DNA of 64,000 nt from Gordionus sp. m RMFG-2023 (taxonomy: Eukaryota > Nematomorpha > Gordioida > Chordodea > Parachordodidae). A model generated the notes under the pieces. The model was given only the letters and a program-made list of their open reading frames with translations. It was not told the DNA's origin and searched no databases. Below are positions 25,880-38,300 of this stretch, one piece after another; position 1 is the first letter of the stretch, and each line of letters opens with the position of its first letter. The position numbers were made by a program, and so were the translations under genes. The stretch lies in contig NC_088776.1 of the NCBI RefSeq assembly GCF_954871325.1, positions 48,068,569-48,132,568 of the forward strand. Reading direction: 5' to 3'.

Positions 25880-26860
25880 TTGTGCAGGAGAGTGTATCTA
25901 CATCCATTGCAAAACAAAAATATTCTACTAAAATAAGAAATAATACAGATGCAACTACGGTTGCCGCAATTGTAATTACTTATCTTGTAGTACAACATTC
26001 ACAGAGCTACTTATCATTACAATGAAGGTAGAATCTTTCCCCATAATATTTAACGACTCCAAGATAAATGAAAACTTTACTTGTAGAACAAAAATGAGCA
26101 AGGATATCATCAATGTTTTAGAACCCGAATTCAGGAGGTCAATTCTTGACGATTTGAAAGATGGGCATGGGCATACATATTCAATTCTAACAGATGCATA
26201 GGAAAATATTAAAATATTTTTTTTGACCCTTCGCTATTTCAACAAAATTAAGGACGTTTTAAGAAAACTATTAAATTTTTTCCCCTCAAATAGTGAAAAA
26301 TCCAAAGACATAGCTAGCCATATAATGGTAAATATAGCAAATTCGGGATTATCAATAAATTACATGTCAACTTTATGATCTGATAATGCCTCAGTGAATT
26401 TGGGAAAAACCAGAGTGTATTTACAGAATTGAGTCAGCACAATGTTGGTTGCAATATGTTCCTAATACCCGCCATCTATAGAATTTTAAAATTTTATAAA
26501 CCTTTAAATATTTCTTAAATAAAGATTATAAAAGCTGTCCTAACATTTTGAAAATTTTTTCAGTAATGAATGGCAGAGGTATATTTAGGAATGATTTCAC
26601 ATGTAGGAAATTTACTACATACTGTTAATGTGCAGTTGAAATCAGAAGAATCTTAACAATTCACAAAATTATGCTGCAGATGTGTTAATCTTTACAAAAA
26701 TTGACAATAAATTTTATGGCGCCATTGCTAAAACTATATTAAAATGTTCAAATATTTTAAAAATACCGATAGACATTGATGTATTGTTTGAGGATATTGT
26801 AATGCTTTCTATTTTTGATTTACAATGTAAAAAATATATTTATTTTATGCGAATGTAAAT
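25880..26860 (+). pseudogene. hAT transposase pseudogene, plus-strand copy
   Basis: This region is clearly homologous to the reverse complement of 27150-28430 (for example CAACATTCACAGAGCTA and AAAATGAGCAAGG in both), so the two are inverted copies of one gene. It encodes broken pieces of a hAT-family (ZBED/BED-type) transposase. The coding sequence is interrupted by many stops and indels and ends earlier than its partner, at the GACATTGATGTATTGTTTGA segment. It belongs to a plain DNA transposon. Confidence 0.65.
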
Positions 26861-26999
26861 AAAAAAATATGGAAAATTAAATATAATATTAATTGTATAT
26901 TATTTGAGATTTAAATAATGGAACTAAACGTCTACCGTCGTTATTGAGATATTTATAAAATTCCTGGCATCTAATGTTGTTAAAACAACCCTTTTCCTA

Positions 27000-28770
27000 G
27001 GCAGTCCTCATCAGGCTAAAAATGCGCTCGGATGAGGCATTAGAATGAGGTAAAGAAGACATACTCGCAATTTTTTTCCAAGCATGGGGATTTATTGTTA
27101 TTACGGAAAAATTCTACCCGTTTCTCCTTTGCTTTTAGACAATCTAACTTTAAGTATTCTGGCGAATCATAAAAAATAGAGAGAATTACAATCTCCTCAA
27201 ACAAGACATCAATGTCTTTCGGTATTTTAAATATATTTATAAAATTACAAAAACCATCAATTGACGGTTTCTGTCCAAGGTCATAATATTTATACATTTG
27301 TAAATAGAGTTATTAAAATCAAATTTTGATCGTAAATATTCTAAAATTATCTTAATAAAAATATCTGCTTCATTTAAAAATGTAATAATTAGAGTATTAT
27401 TTGAACATTTAATATTTTTAGCAAAAGCGTCATAAAATTTATTATCAATTTTTAACTGTAGAGATGAACAGAGTTGTAGATTTTGTGAATCTTTATTAAT
27501 AAAAAATATTCTGATTGCAACTGAATATTAACTTCATGAAGTAGATTTCCTACATGTGAAACTAATCCCAAATATGCTTCTGCTATTTCATATTTGAAAA
27601 AATTTTTCAAAATTTTAGGACAGCTTTTAAAATCTTTATTTAAAAGTATTTTTTTAAGGGTTTGTAAAATTTTAAAATTCTATCGATGGCAGGTATTAAC
27701 AAGCACCTGATAGGTACATGTCGCAACAACTCACACCATTCCAAGTCAGACCACTCCACCAACTCTTTTAATTCATTAACTCTTATAGTTGATGAATTAA
27801 ATTCGTTAAAACATCTTATCATAATTATTTCGACATCCACAGATAATACATTCCCTTCTTGCAAGAATCATGTATGTAGTATATGGCATATACAGCCAAT
27901 TGGTATTAATTCATTATTGTGCGGCCTCAATTCGGTAAATACACTTAGATTTTAGCCAAAATTTATAGAGGCATTATCAGCGCAGAAAGCTGACATGCAA
28001 ATCATTGATAACCCTGAATCAGCTATATTTACATTATGTGGTTAGCTACATCGTTGGATTTTTCACTATCCGAGGAAAAAATTTAAACAGTTTTATTGAA
28101 ATGTTCTTATTCTTGTTGAAATAGCGAAAGATCAAGGAAAATGTTTTAATATTTCCCTTATTAGATGCATCTGTCGCTTTCAAATCATCTAGAATTGACC
28201 TCTAGGATTCAGGTACTAAAACACTTGTGATAGCCTTGCTCATTTTTGTTAGGTTTGCACTTATATTGGAGTCGTTAAATATCATGGGAAAAAGATTCTA
28301 CCCACATTGTGATGATATAGCTCTGTGAATGTTGAACTACATGATAGGTGTATACGATTTCCGCAACTGTAATTACATCTGTATTATATATTAATTTTGG
28401 AGAATATTTTTGCATTGGAATCGATGTTGATACACTCCTTTGTACTGATGAATGAAATGATGTGGATTTATTATCAGATAATAATAAAACAGGATAGAAA
28501 GAAATTTACAAACAAGACATGTTTTTCGAATAAATATTTAAAATTTATTTTAAAAATATAAAAATAATCAATTACTGTCTCTCAAAATTATTATTTATAT
28601 ATTAAAAACGTTAAAAACTTTTTAAAAAAATTGCGGGAGAAATTAAAAAATTGCAGTAGATTTTTTCGGGAGATTTCCAATTGCGGTAGATTTGCGGGAG
28701 AGAAATGTCTGCGTGTAAACTAAAAAATTGCGGGAGTCTCCCGCTGTTGGGGGGAGACATGGCAACCCTG
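27000..28770 (-). pseudogene. hAT transposase pseudogene, minus-strand copy with one terminal repeat
   Basis: Read on the minus strand, frame 27864-27640 contains EWSDLEWCELLRHVPIRCLL and AIDRILKFYKPLKKYF, the pattern of hAT/ZBED transposases (here CLL replaces the usual RW-type tract). Frame 27297-27040 continues with IPKDIDVLFEEIVILS. The gene ends at 27060-27003 with SLPHSNASSERIFSLMRTA, the hAT C-terminal dimerisation motif. Beyond the 5' end, at 28750-28770, lies a terminal repeat reading CAGGGTTGCCATGTCTCC on the minus strand. The reading frame is interrupted several times, so it is non-functional. The other terminus was not found. Confidence 0.75.
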
Positions 28771-29983
28771 CATAGGAGTCTGCTGTAGCGCCTGTGGTTT
28801 GCACTCCAACTAATTGTTTATATTATATTATATAAATGCACATTAGTGTCATTAGCGGCATGTAAACCACATGACCCTAAAATGACTTTTGTATATAAGC
28901 ATTAACATATATATATGTCATTGATAAGCACCTGTTGGCACCTGTACCAAATTTAATAAATATCACTAATCTAGGATCCGGTACGAAACTGGCGAAAACT
29001 TAATAAGGAATAAAATAAAAAATATATAAAATATTCCCTAATTGTTAACTTGACTAAAAATTTATGTGTTAATTTTATATATCAAATTTACGGACTTATC
29101 TAAAATAAAGTCAATATTAAATATAAAAATATTACTATAATAATATATATAATATTAATTTATATGTATTATTCATTTAGTCAAAATGTCATTCTTGGTA
29201 TATTAATTTAATATGAATTTTAAGTATAATAAGAATGATATATAAAATAAATTCAAAAATAAATAATATATATTATATTTATTGCATTCATTTATTATAA
29301 ATATTATTTTGTTTGATGAAATCTACATCATTAAATATGTAATTGATTTTTTCTCACTAAACTATGGTTATTGCCTAATGTACCTAATTTAATAGTATTT
29401 AAATCTTAAATATGGCATTTTTTTTTTATTTAGTATATTAATGGTGAACTAAATCATTAAATATATTATAATATTTGAATTCCCATACTTGGTGAAGGTT
29501 AGACAGAGCTCACACAGGAGGATATTTATAATATGAAATTTTATATTAAGATTTATTCACAAAATAATGTTATGCTAATTACTGCAAAAAGGTTCTTACT
29601 GGGAACTTTTTCTATTTATAGTATCATAACAAAAAAAATTTAAAATTTTTATTTCAATGTTGAATAATGATAATTATATATTTTTTAAAAAAACAAAATC
29701 ATAAAAACATTAAGCAAATATCATGTATAATGTTGACCTTCCTCTAATTATAGTATTATCCATAAAAAAATTTAATTTTTTTATTTCAATGTTGAACAGC
29801 TTCTACATGACACGATATTCACTGGATGTACACCCCCCCCCCCTCAAAAACCAATATCTACCCCTTAAAATAATTTACGACCTTCTGCAGCGATATTTAT
29901 ACATTATTAATTATACCTTTTTAATTATAATAGTAGCTCCCTCATGAATTTTAAAAAGAATAATTTAAATTATTTTTGCTCTA
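28771..29983. other. AT-rich non-coding stretch
   Basis: No gene recognised. A C-run at 29831-29841 lies inside a short meaningless frame. Confidence 0.4.
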
Positions 29984-29991
29984 CCTACAAC

Positions 29992-30214
29992 TAGTGTTGT
30001 TAAACGGCTCGTTTTGAGCCGATTTTTTAAAACGGCTAACTCAATATTTTAACCAGAAAAATATTGTTTGAGCGTCGAGATTTCGATAATATATATCTAG
30101 ACCTTTGTCCCTTCTATGGGCAAAATCTTCAGGCTTGCATAATATTTTTCTGGGTGAAATATTGAATTAGCCGTTTTTAAAAATCGGCTCAAAACGAGCC
30201 GTTTAACAACACTA
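29992..30214. mobile_element. Fold-back hAT MITE, copy 1
   Basis: A 223-bp non-autonomous element that is almost entirely an inverted repeat: it starts TAGTGTTGTTAAACGGCTCG and ends with the reverse complement. It is flanked by a perfect 8-bp target duplication CCTACAAC (29984-29991 and 30215-30222), which places it in the hAT superfamily. The halves share GAGCCGATTTTTAAAACGGC-type arms around a centre with AGATTTCG and CAAAATCTTC. It sits about 1.8 kb upstream of the SLC12 start codon. Confidence 0.93.
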
Positions 30215-30789
30215 CCTACAACTATCAAAAATAATATAATATATTAAATATAATTTTTTATAAAGTGAATAATTTTTATTTATTTATCTTAATAAATGTA
30301 AAATATAATTATAACTATTGATAAAATTAAAACATAAATTAAATAAAAATATTAAAGCACAATACAAACAGTGGAATATTATATGTAGTAGATTTACAGT
30401 ATATCTAATTTTATCCTTGACACAGGTTATTTTTACTTTTGTTTTATCTTCCTTTATTTACTTTCGCTGCCTTTTCTCTCTTCTCATTCTGTATCGAACT
30501 TTTTTCCTTTTCATCTATTATTTGCTATCAAATTTCCCATCTTATGCCTTATGTACCGTGTGATTAAAATTAGGTCCCCCTTTGCCTTTATAATTTATTA
30601 TGTATATAAGCATCTTATGGGTGTGGGCTTTGCTTATTTTTGTCCATTCCTCATCAGCCCATAGACGTTTAAATAATAGTCCTTGGACTATTACGCGTAC
30701 AAGTATGTGCGACTTGCCCACAAACGTGTGAAGGGGTCATCATTTTTATTTCCATTTTAATTTGTCCAGTCAGATGGATTATGAGGAAA

Positions 30790-31660
30790 ACCTAACGTAG
30801 CTCTGTTGTATCCACTAGAGGGCGAAAACGTTCTATATCACGTATCACGTAATTATCATATGACAATCAAGTAATTTTTACCAATATAGCGATTATATAT
30901 TTTACAGAAAACAATAAAATATTGATAAGGACATAAGAAAATATCTTTTAATGACATTGTGGGGTTGAATAATATAAAGATAAACTTTTAATAAAATTTG
31001 TTACATAAATTAAATAGATGGCGTTAAATAATTGAATGCAAATTATTGCTAAATTTATTATCAAGAGCATTGATTAGAAAAATTTCTTAAAATATTAACT
31101 GTAATATATTCTCTAACTGTCAAATAAGTCTGTAAAAGTATAATATTACCTAGTATTTTGTAACTAATTCTATATATAATTCTATATATAATTCTATATA
31201 ATAGAGGAATATAAATTATATGTCTACTTACTTTTTATAAATAAATTTCTTATACTTGTCATTGCACTTGTTTTTAATAAATTATTATCATGCTTTTATA
31301 TTGATGTATATAGAGTAATTTATAATATTTTATATAAATTAATTAATAATATTTTATATAAATTAATTTATAATATTTTATATAAACTAATTTATAATAT
31401 TTTATATAAACTAATTTATAATATTATAAACTAATAAAAATTTGTTCCAGGCTTATTTTTTTATTAAAATAACCTCCTATCTTATAAAAATATTTTATGA
31501 CTATATAATAGACTAAGGTAACCCGGCCGAAGGCCGGACAAAAGAGGGGCCAAGGCCCGCCCAAAATGAGGTCTGAGCGAAGGCCCCAGTAATTTTTTAA
31601 TTCCCCCCCCCCCATTTAGGAAAGATTTAGCTACGCTTATGTGCTCAATATATAGATTTG
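30790..31660. mobile_element. Diverged, rearranged relative of the 58031 hAT element
   Basis: The segment 30920-31200 matches the reverse complement of about 58600-58870 (shared AAATAGATGGCGTTAAATA, ACTGTCAAATA and flanking order). A separate block at 31518-31650 matches the other end of that element in forward orientation (CCGGCCGAAGGCC, a C-run, then AAAGATTTAGCTACGC). So an old, rearranged copy lies here. Embedded are an ATTCTATATATA repeat (31168-31203) and a 24-bp array (31316-31430, unit TTTATAATATTTTATATAAA plus CTAA). Confidence 0.5.
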
Positions 31661-32000
31661 GTGGATGTTCAGCAATATTATTGTATTATAATGGTCTATA
31701 ATAAAAGTATAAATTTTTAGAGTATTACATTTTGCCTTTTTTCATTTAAAATTTAAGAGTCAAACCCCCCTTAAATGCCATTACAAATAAATTTTACACA
31801 ATTAATAAAAATAAAATGTCCTGAATAATTACAACATCTTCCCTTTTTATAAGTTATTAATTAATATTAATTATACTTAAAAATTATTTACAAACAGCTG
31901 ATATTAATCACCCATCCAAATATTCAAAAACTTGAATTTTTTTTAAAAAAAAATTAAGTGATAAATGTCAAATTGATTGAAAATTAATACCTACTACGGT

Positions 32001-32375
32001 ATGTTATCAGGAGATAAGATTCCTAAGGAAGATGAAAGAAAGGGAAATTTTCTGCCAATTAATAAAAATGATTCTAGATTTCAAATTTATTCTGTCTCAG
32101 GAGAAATTGCACCCATGGTGACATGTATTGATGCAAAAAATACACCGTCATCATATGAATATGAAAATCCATCATTATATATGAAAGATGAAGTCGATCT
32201 TAAAATTTTGGGCAATGAAGAAATTCAAACTGAAAATCCAAGAATCAGGCGCATCTCCCTACATGAAACTCTTCCTAAAGTTGAACATTATAAAGATATT
32301 TTTTCTCTAGATAAAAATAAAAAAAGGCCAAGTTTATCAGATTTACATGAGCCAGGTGATAGAGATCTATTACAA
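32001..32375 (+). CDS. SLC12A: SLC12 exon 1: N-terminal regulatory region
   Basis: 125 codons, ending phase 0 at a GTATAT donor. An in-frame stop lies at 31974, so ATG 32001 is the likely start, although an internal exon with an upstream start exon cannot be excluded. Residues 26-29 RFQI match the RFx[V/I] docking motif for SPAK/OSR1 kinases known in NKCC and NCC. Residues 87-117 ([15 protein letters not shown], then [12 protein letters not shown]) align with the vertebrate regulatory segment (NTMDAVPRIDHYRHT, then RPSLAELH); T90 lies where a regulatory phospho-threonine is found in NKCC1. Confidence 0.85.
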
Positions 32376-35300
32376 GTATATATAAAATTTGCAAATGTTA
32401 TATATTTATTTGTAAACTATCTCATCTTTGTTATGTAGGAAATTATATAGATTAGAATTAGTATACAATGTAAATTCCTTAGAACTTTTAATTTAATTAT
32501 CTTATTAATTAATGACAAAATATATTCTTAATTTATTTTATTCCTCTTGAAACTTTTTTTAATATTAAATCAAAATAAAACTATAGTAAAAACTATAAAA
32601 AAAATTATTTTCAAGACAAAATATTTGATAATTCCTGATTTTTTGGTTCCCACTTACAGAGTAGATATAAAAATAAAAATTTAGGATTGACTAAAGAAAA
32701 AAAATATATAGTACAAAAATTAATATAAAAATGTATATGCTGAAGGTAGGTTATATTATATTCAGGGAAATAAAGAATTTTTAAAACAACTCATTTACAG
32801 CTTGCATTTTTTTTAATTTCAAAAAGCCAGCCAGAAATGAAATTATTTCCATATTCCAGTATATACATGTAGAGTATTCTCTGAATTTCTGACAATTTTA
32901 TCATAAAAATTTGTATGAAAAAATCTACAAAAATTAAGAAATTAACATTTACGGAGTAGATTAGTTACTTAAAATAAAAAACATGATTTATAAATGATTT
33001 AAGTTTTACAAATTTGCTAAAAAAAAACCTAGGACATTGAAATACTGAATTTATAAAAGCCTTACACATGACTAGTGTTGCTTAAATGGCGATTTGACCC
33101 GATTTGCCTTAGTATCAAGATTTTGTTAAAAGATGTCCAAACCTTTGTGCCATATATGAGCACAATCTTTAGGCATGCATGATATTTTTCTGAATAAAAT
33201 ATAATTAGCCGTTTTTAAGAATCGGCTCATTAACAACATTACACATGGCATATGGTTAGAAATGGATAAAGTTATTAAAAGAAATTTTATTTTCTACTTA
33301 TAAATGCTTATGTTAAACATTCCTGCACTTTTAGTCAAAACATTCTAAAGAACAATAAGGGAAAAGGAATAGTTATCACCCATTGAGTTCCGGCAAATTG
33401 GAAACTAGTGTCGCATCTGGCCTGTTTATATGTAAAAAAAAGAGAATGAAATAATTAGTCTCACATCCTTTGTTTCTTATTTTATCTATGCAATTTAAAA
33501 AAATAAATTAAAAATTAAAAATTTTTTTTTTATTTATTATTTTTAAAAAAATTCTCAAGAAACCCAGACAAAGTTTAGATGTTGTTTCAGAAGATTTGCA
33601 GAGAGGAATATCGAAAGGAACTAAATTTGGTTGGATTAAAGGAGTTATGGTAATTTTATTCAAAAGAGATTTGTGTTAATTTTTTTTTAACCCTACTCCC
33701 TAACAAATACTAACGCATAATATAAAATTTTCTTTTCTTTTTAGATGCTTTAAACATTTATGGATTAATGTTTTTTTTTTTAAAATCGAAATTTAACATG
33801 TTAAAAATTAATATCTAACTAATTAGGCAATTTTCACCAATTTATTTCAAATTATACTTAGACGATATCTTAAATCTTATAGATATCTCTTATATCGCTG
33901 TAAATATACGAGATTTATCAAATTTTTTATCCCACTTGGTGACTTATTGTCTTGAGTAGGTGATGTAATGTTTGAGTAAAATATATTTCTTATGAGTAGT
34001 ATAATTTTTTAATAAATACTAGAGCCCTGCATGAATCAACAGTTTGAGTTCAGTTCAATTGAACTTGTGCCTGTGGGTATTGCATATATATTCTCTCAGA
34101 CTCATTGTGATTTAGACTTTGATTTTAAAATTTATTTTAACTTAATCAGACTTGAACCTTGACAAAATTTTTAAAAAAAATTTTATTTTCCTAAATGTTT
34201 TTATAAATATTCTTTTCAATAATAACACAATTATTTTTTCTGCCTATGTTGAAATAAATTACTTTTTTCACACCGATCTATTTTTAAAGTAAATTTTTGG
34301 ATCGGATGGGATCTTTGAAAAGAAAATAATACTCGGATCAGATGGATCAAACAAAAATTTCTTTAATTTCTTTTCGAAACAGGACACGAGTGGAATAAAA
34401 GATAAGAGGCTAGGTTAATACATCCAAACTTGTCGATGTTCCTTACACGTGTTTGGTGGTTTGGCCAGGATATTCAAGGGAAGAGGTTACTAAAAATATT
34501 TTGAGAACTTGGCCCCCAAACCCTCATTTGCCCAGCCTTCGGCCGGATCCCTCATTAAGAAAAATTATGATTAGGGCTTTTTAAAATTTTTCCATCATTA
34601 TTTTTAATATTCCATTTTTAGAATATGTAATAGCTATATATCCTCTCCGTTAATATTTCATGATTTATTTAATACCTGGGAACTTTAAATAGTATAGTAG
34701 CCAGTATAAAGAAAAAATTTGTTAGCAACAAAATTTTAGTCAACCTTACGATTGAAAAGCTTCTGAAAGCATTTATTCTGAACATTTTATTAAATGTTTG
34801 TTTAATTGTATATTATTTTAATCCGTTTGGTAGTTCGTATAAAGAAAAAAATAATTTATTGTCAAAATTTGCTTTATCCTAAGATGGGAAATATAGAAGA
34901 ACGAAATATTTGGTTTGCAATGTCTGACTAATGCTTATTAATTCTTTAAAAAATTTTGCTAAACCCAAAAAGAATCCGAGTTATAAATTAAATAAAAACA
35001 ATGACTTCAAGCTAGATTATCTATATGTAGTACATTATTTGTGCTTACATTTGGTAGATAAGAAAAATGCATTATTTGCAAAATAATTAATTAAAATTGT
35101 CAAGATTGGAATCGTGCTTGGACGAAAATAATAGAAGCCCTAATTATCTGGGCAGCCCCCCCTCCACCTTTGAAAATTTTACTCCCTCTAAAATTTTAAC
35201 TCTTACCCCTTTAAAATTTTACCCCTACCCTCCTTCCAAATTTAACTCACTACCCCACCCCATCCCCCATTATAATTAGCAAAAAAATAAAATCTAAATA

Positions 35301-38300
35301 CAAATAGCAAAAAAAACGAAATTCAAATCGAAACTACCCCCTATTCCCAATTTAATTAATTTATTATGGTTTCTTTTTTCCCGATTAAAAATATTTTTAA
35401 TTCATGATTCCGATCTTTATATGTATTATTTGTTTATATTTTTTACAATATGAATTTGCATCTCATGAGAGCAATCCTAAACATGAAGATTGCCAAACTT
35501 TCGAAAGCACTTAATAATTAAGATTAGGCCAATATGTATTCTTTAAATAGTATATACATTAGTTTAATGCTTTAAACGGTTTGGTAAACATAGTGTTGTT
35601 AGATGGCTCGATTTGAGCCGATTTTTAAAAACCGCTAAATATTTTATCCAGAAAAATATTGCGCAAACATAAAGATTTTGCTCATAGATGGCACAAAGGT
35701 TTGAACATCTATTAGCAAAATTCCGAGGCTTAAGCAATATTTTTATGGTTAAATTATTGAGTTAACCGTTTTTAAAAATCGGCTCAAATCGAACGGTTTA
35801 CCAACACTAGATAAACAGAATTAAAAAAAAGTTGTTAGAAAATTAAGGAAATTTCTACAAAATTCAAGATAGAACCAAAAATATGGAAGTATAAAGATTT
35901 GATATTATTTTATAATTTAGCAGCGGTAGCCTAAAAAAGTAGTCAAACAGACTTGAGACATCTATGGAAAATGTGATACCAAAATAAGATGGATCAGTTC
36001 TTACGGTGAAATTAAAAACGTTTACAATAGATGATTTTTTTTACTCTCAGGCTCTAATGTCTAACGGTAGTACTGCAAATATTAAGTGCGCTTACTGTTA
36101 TTAATAGGAAAGATTAAATCTATCCCATACTAATTATAGCAACTTCGGGAAGCTTCCCGTTTTTCACTTTTTTTTATAAAATATAATTTATAACAAATTT
36201 TTTTATATGTGGGAAATTTGATTTATAAAATGAAATGTGCTGTCGCTGTGCATATATAATATTGTTTTATTCGTAGATTTTTATGTTTACACGCACTTTT
36301 TTTAAATATAGAAATTTTTGAGATGATTTTTATAGAATTAGAAATTAAGGAGGGAATTTTATCAATTTTAAAAAAGTTGAAGCAAATTTTTGAACACAAA
36401 ATTTTACCTAATCATATTTTTCCTTTACGCCATTGGTTGAGTTCGAATCTCATGGGAAATAGTTTCTTTCTTTTCTCTTTTTTTATTATATCGGATTGGG
36501 GATACATATTAGACCCGCAAAAAAAGGCTTGATGGGGGGGGGAGTACTTGTATTTTTTATCAAAAAATAAATAAATAAATATTTATCATAAGCAGGATAT
36601 ATACCATTCCCCAAATTTTATTACCATAATTTGAAAGTTTAATAGTAAAATACTTTTTTTATTAAGGAATCTAACAGTCTTCTTAAATAGTAATAATATA
36701 TTTTACATTTTTTTTCTTTTTAAAATTTTAGGCGTATTACATGTAAACATATGCAATTTATATTTTGAATCGTATTAAATTAAAAACTATTTTTCTATAT
36801 CTTTTGCTTCCTTTTTTGGAAAAAATAAGTTTACATTTTTAACATATTTTTTTGTATTGAAAGTAAAATTTGATTTTTAATTTCCTTTTTTTAAAAAATT
36901 CAAATTTTAATGATTCACATTCTTTACTATTGTAAAAACACAAAAATTTCTCAAAAGTTTTATTCATTTATTTTATGGAAAATTATTTTGGCAGTCCAAA
37001 TATATTTATTATTTATATATAATCAATTTTTTTATACCTTATAAGACATGGAATGTAGTGTTATTAAACGGCTCTATTTAGCCAATTTTAAATTAAGGGT
37101 TTTAGCCAAAATAATATTACGCAGGCCTCAAAATAATAGATGCTCAAACCTTTCAGGAATCTCTAAAAAAAAATCTTCAGGCTTTACTTATTATTTTTAG
37201 CCTAAAATATTGGATTAGCCGTTTTTAAAAATCGACTCATTAATAACACTAATTGGAATGGAAAATCCAATCTCTATTTTATATTTATTTTTTAATGATA
37301 ACCTACATTTTCTATATAATAATCGATACAGAAAACCTAATATATTAAAAAGCAGAGTTTTAAATCAACATTTTTTTTGAAATTTTTGAAAAATTTTACC
37401 TAAAAATTGAAAAATCTTTTGCAAAAAATATTTTATAAGTAAATTATATGTTAATTTCCATGCATAAGAAAAAAATCTTTCAAGATGAAATAACAAATTT
37501 AAAAAAAAATATCTTCAAAGAATTGCTCAAAATTTTTTGAACATTTTTTTTTTCAAACTCTGATTTAGTATTAGTAATATAAATCAAAGACCTGCAGACC
37601 CGTTATACTAAAATATTCTGAAAATGGAATCTAGGCTGGGATTAATTAATATTTATTTACTGTTCATATGTACATTTCCCTTTGAAACGATTGAATTGAT
37701 AAAACACAGCCTAAATTATTGAAAATAACGAAATTTTAGAATGCTGGTTTTAAAAAATCAAAAAAATATGGGCCAGGCCAAAAGAGTGTTTAAAAAGTCA
37801 CATTCATATAATCATAAACCTAAATTTATATAAAATAAAATATTACTACCAATTTTCAATGTAATCTTATAATTTAATTTAGATGATTATTTATAAAATT
37901 GAATAAAATGGCATCGCGATATCATAATATTTATGAAATGCTTATAAATCATTCTCTTTTTTTAACATTTGAGCGACAAGGGCGTGTTTTGCTAGAAAAT
38001 ATTTTGGACGTGTTCTTATTAAATTTAGATATTTTGAGATTCTTTTTTAGAGCCTTTTTTTCGACAATGCCATTGAAAATTATTTATAATATGAATGCGC
38101 TTTAAATTTTATTTGATATTTATGTGTATTTTTTTTTAAGATACGCTGTTCGCTCAATATATGGGGTGTTATGCTATTTTTGAGACTTTCGTGGATAGTT
38201 GGACAAGCAGGAATAGGTTTATCATAATATATAATTACTTTTTTTCTTCTTCAAAAATATAATTATATATTTCATAAATAACCAAATAATATATTTTCAA

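Noticed and set aside
30674-30691. Perfect hairpin AATAGTCCTTGGACTATT
   Set aside because: Too short to assign; no terminator or element context.
36430-36460. Possible tRNA (GAGTTCGAATCTCATG)
   Set aside because: Only a B-box-like motif; no A box or cloverleaf upstream.
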